Positions 61,869 to 64,000 of a stretch of 64,000 nt of DNA are shown here, piece by piece. Below the pieces are notes generated by a model. It was not told the origin of the DNA, searched no databases, and saw only the letters and a list, made by a program, of their open reading frames with translations. A program made the position numbers and the translations under genes. The number at the start of each line of letters is the position of its first letter. Positions within the stretch are counted from its first letter, which is position 1. Origin of the DNA: Yarrowia lipolytica (taxonomy: Eukaryota; Ascomycota; Dipodascomycetes; Dipodascales); the NCBI RefSeq assembly GCF_001761485.1, contig NC_090774.1, positions 2,356,001-2,420,000 on the forward strand. The letters are read 5' to 3'.

Positions 61869-64000
61869 AAGGACAGAGTGTGGGGGCACGGCATGCTGAC
61901 TGCATGGTGGATGTAGACAGACATATTACGTCCAGACGATGGGACTCATTTATACATTAACAGATTCAGGAAGGTACGAGTACAGAGCACAAGTGGTTTT
62001 GCTGTTGGCCAGTCCGTCGCAATTGTACATGTAACTCCGGGCTATGTCAGACACAGCCTTTATCACGAGCTAGCCTGTGATTAGCTATCTTCTGCCGTGT
62101 CAATGACGTAACTCAGTGAGTGCAGTATGTACTGGTAGGTGAGTGTTGGGGATCGGAGATGCGCGCGTCAGAACAGTATTTGATTCTTGTTCCCTTACAT
62201 GTACTTGTCTTGTACTTGTACTGTAGTAAGACATAGCTAGGGTGTTTTTTTGAGTACACCCGTACATACGATGTTGAGTGTGCGCTTGGTCTGAAAGTTG
62301 GAAATGAGGCTAGAACAATTGAAAAAAAGACACATTAAAATGGTATACTTTCTTCGGTAGAAGGCACTCTTACAATATAGTATTTACTTGCAACCCCATG
62401 GAATATTAGCCTGTACTACCTGCTGCTACAAGTAGTGTGCTTGCAAACACGCCCCCAGAATCATGCACTCCTCGAGTAAAGCTCCAACTAATTTCACACT
62501 CTGTAACACAATGTCACATACTGTACAACAATTGGTTATTATTAGCCTTATTGATACTTACTCTTGATATATCCTTGATATATTTATTATAGTTTTTCAT
62601 CTATCCAGGAACAGAGAAATATAGAAAAATGGCACCCCCAGAACACTTGTTTCGACTAATTAGCAATTGGAATATCTGACCTTGAACATAGATATACAAT
62701 GCTGCTGCGACTTGCAAACTCGAAATCACTCTTGTTGGCATTGATAGGGAGCACAATACTGATTCGCACGAGTACTCGTTCTTGTACAGCACCTGTATTA
62801 AGGAATATATCACAAGTTGCACTTGTACATCCCCACCCCACACGGAGGGTATTATTTCACTGTGGGGTTCCTTAGCCTATAAAAAGTGGATGTATGCAGT
62901 ATAATTATCAACATCAACATACTCTCATATCGGATAGATTCATTGTGGACACGTGTAGCAGACTTCAAGACCACGGTGTCGCAACGGAGTATCCCGCAGT
63001 TGCTTCCCACGTCTCGTTTCATTGGCTCATATGGACATGTTTCGCCGTTGAGCCTCACGTCATAAAGTCGCTCTTCGGAGTTTGAAAAAGTGCGGGTTCC
63101 GCGGTAAGGTTCAATGAGCGGAACTATAGCCGACTGGGATCGTATCTTGTGGCGGTGATATAATAGTGAGTAAGCACTCGTGTTCCACTTGCCATACGGT
63201 AGTTGTATATAACATCTCTTTCACACTACAAGAACAAGTATCGACTGCGCATGTCTTCCTATCAACATCCCAAACAGCGCGTATGGCTCCCCGGACCGCT
63301 TTCCTAAAATCTGTTGTTGCACTTGCATCATCCCCAACGGTTTTCTGTCACCCAACTTTGACACTGATGATCGGCGCGGTCTCAACTTGTGCACACAGCT
63401 GTCCACATGTACATGGAGAGATGGAGCTGTTGGAGAGGAAAGGTTCGGAGACATTTTCAGTCGCCGTTGTCAGCACTTTGGTGCTCACTGGTCGTCTTAT
63501 CTCCGCGCTCGCCTGTGCCTCGGCATCGCGTAATCGGCTTTGACGCACCCGCTTGCAAAAGCCGTTGCTGAACTCTCCTGCATGAAACGGCCGCGCAACA
63601 AAAGAGAAAGAGCGGATGGTGGCCACAAACAAAATCCAATCTGGTCGGCCGAAACAAATGCATCCCTAGCTTGTAGTTGTACTGTGTCTGTCTCCACTGC
63701 CACTGCTCCAGAACTTGGCACACTAACGCAGCCAACATGTCATGTCATAAGTGTGGGGTTCAAATTAGGATAATTAAAAGTACAGTATGTACCGGTAGTT
63801 GGCCATCGCATCGAGGATCAATGGAATGGCAAGTGAAAGATCAATGAATGCCGTCACAGTATGCTGCTACATGCACCATGTCATGCGTCCGTCCATCCAC
63901 TTTTGCTTGTTGCCATGTTTTTTCGCGAAACTCTCGGCACAGTTGTAGGACTCCCCAAAAAATGTGGTTAAGGAGCACACCCCGCACATCGTCTCTGGCG
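61869..64000. other. Right-edge intergenic
   Basis: No supported gene in 2.1 kb. Dispersed TACTTGTACTGTA elements occur (62202-62226, 62755-62780, 62815-62828). Small ORFs (for example 63166-63543) have no family features. A gene may lie beyond the right edge. Confidence 0.5.

Noticed and set aside
1-64000. LTR retrotransposon, LINE or DNA transposon remnants
   Set aside because: I saw no reverse transcriptase, integrase or transposase motifs and no long terminal repeats; a diverged solo LTR near the tRNA genes cannot be excluded by eye.
1-64000. CRISPR array
   Set aside because: Tandem arrays seen (for example 28228-28412) have no unique spacers and the DNA is eukaryotic.

Overview
The window is nuclear DNA of an ascomycete yeast, almost certainly Yarrowia lipolytica. 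The introns have GTGAGT-type donors and a CTAAC branch site only a few bases before the acceptor AG, usually close to the start codon. A tRNA-Gly gene is joined to a 5S rRNA gene by five bases, an arrangement known from this species. The proteins are typical of a basal hemiascomycete. There are 25 supported protein genes, four tRNA genes, one 5S rRNA gene and one intronic C/D snoRNA. I see no intact transposon, CRISPR array or rDNA array. Much of the rest is long, gene-free intergenic DNA rich in short tandem repeats and the motif TACAAGTACTTGTA.

Layout. 1-12 kb: mitochondrial PDH/BCKDH-type kinase (with an apparent frameshift), ribosomal protein S26 (minus, two introns), cytochrome c oxidase subunit COX4, and an MGST3-like MAPEG protein (minus), with large spacers. 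12.6-20.3 kb: alpha-COP with an 18-nt first exon, an SDR oxidoreductase and a PHO80-like cyclin with polyQ. 20.5-21.5 kb: tRNA-Gly-5S rRNA unit and an intron-containing tRNA-Asp. 23-28 kb: three tandem oxidoreductive/hydrolytic genes (epoxide-hydrolase-like, MDR reductase with a charged N-terminal tail, and bacterial-type FMN monooxygenase), then a C2H2 zinc-finger protein. 31-40 kb, mostly minus: VPS29, the YGR210c-type Obg-like GTPase, RACK1/ASC1 with a U24-like snoRNA in its second intron, a MED11-like subunit, tRNA-His and methionine sulfoxide reductase A.

40.7-48.3 kb: an AMMECR1 protein followed by an N-acetylglucosamine (GlcNAc) catabolic cluster: GlcNAc-6-P deacetylase (minus), a divergent GH3-GNAT fusion, and GlcNAc kinase. 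The shared promoter carries a perfect inverted repeat with arms CCCAATGTAAC. The core CCAATGTAACG recurs 206 bp upstream of the kinase ATG, which suggests a common regulator. This cluster and its motif are the most interesting signal in the window.

49-64 kb: a GPI-type cell-wall protein with threonine-rich repeats, a Ser-rich coiled-coil protein, a Dal5-family MFS transporter, a small coiled-coil protein that may be dynactin p24, an intron-containing tRNA-Lys, S-adenosylmethionine decarboxylase, and a two-exon CYSTM protein. Over 4 kb of the right end is otherwise gene-poor.

All identifications come from reading the sequence and remembered family knowledge; no database search was run.
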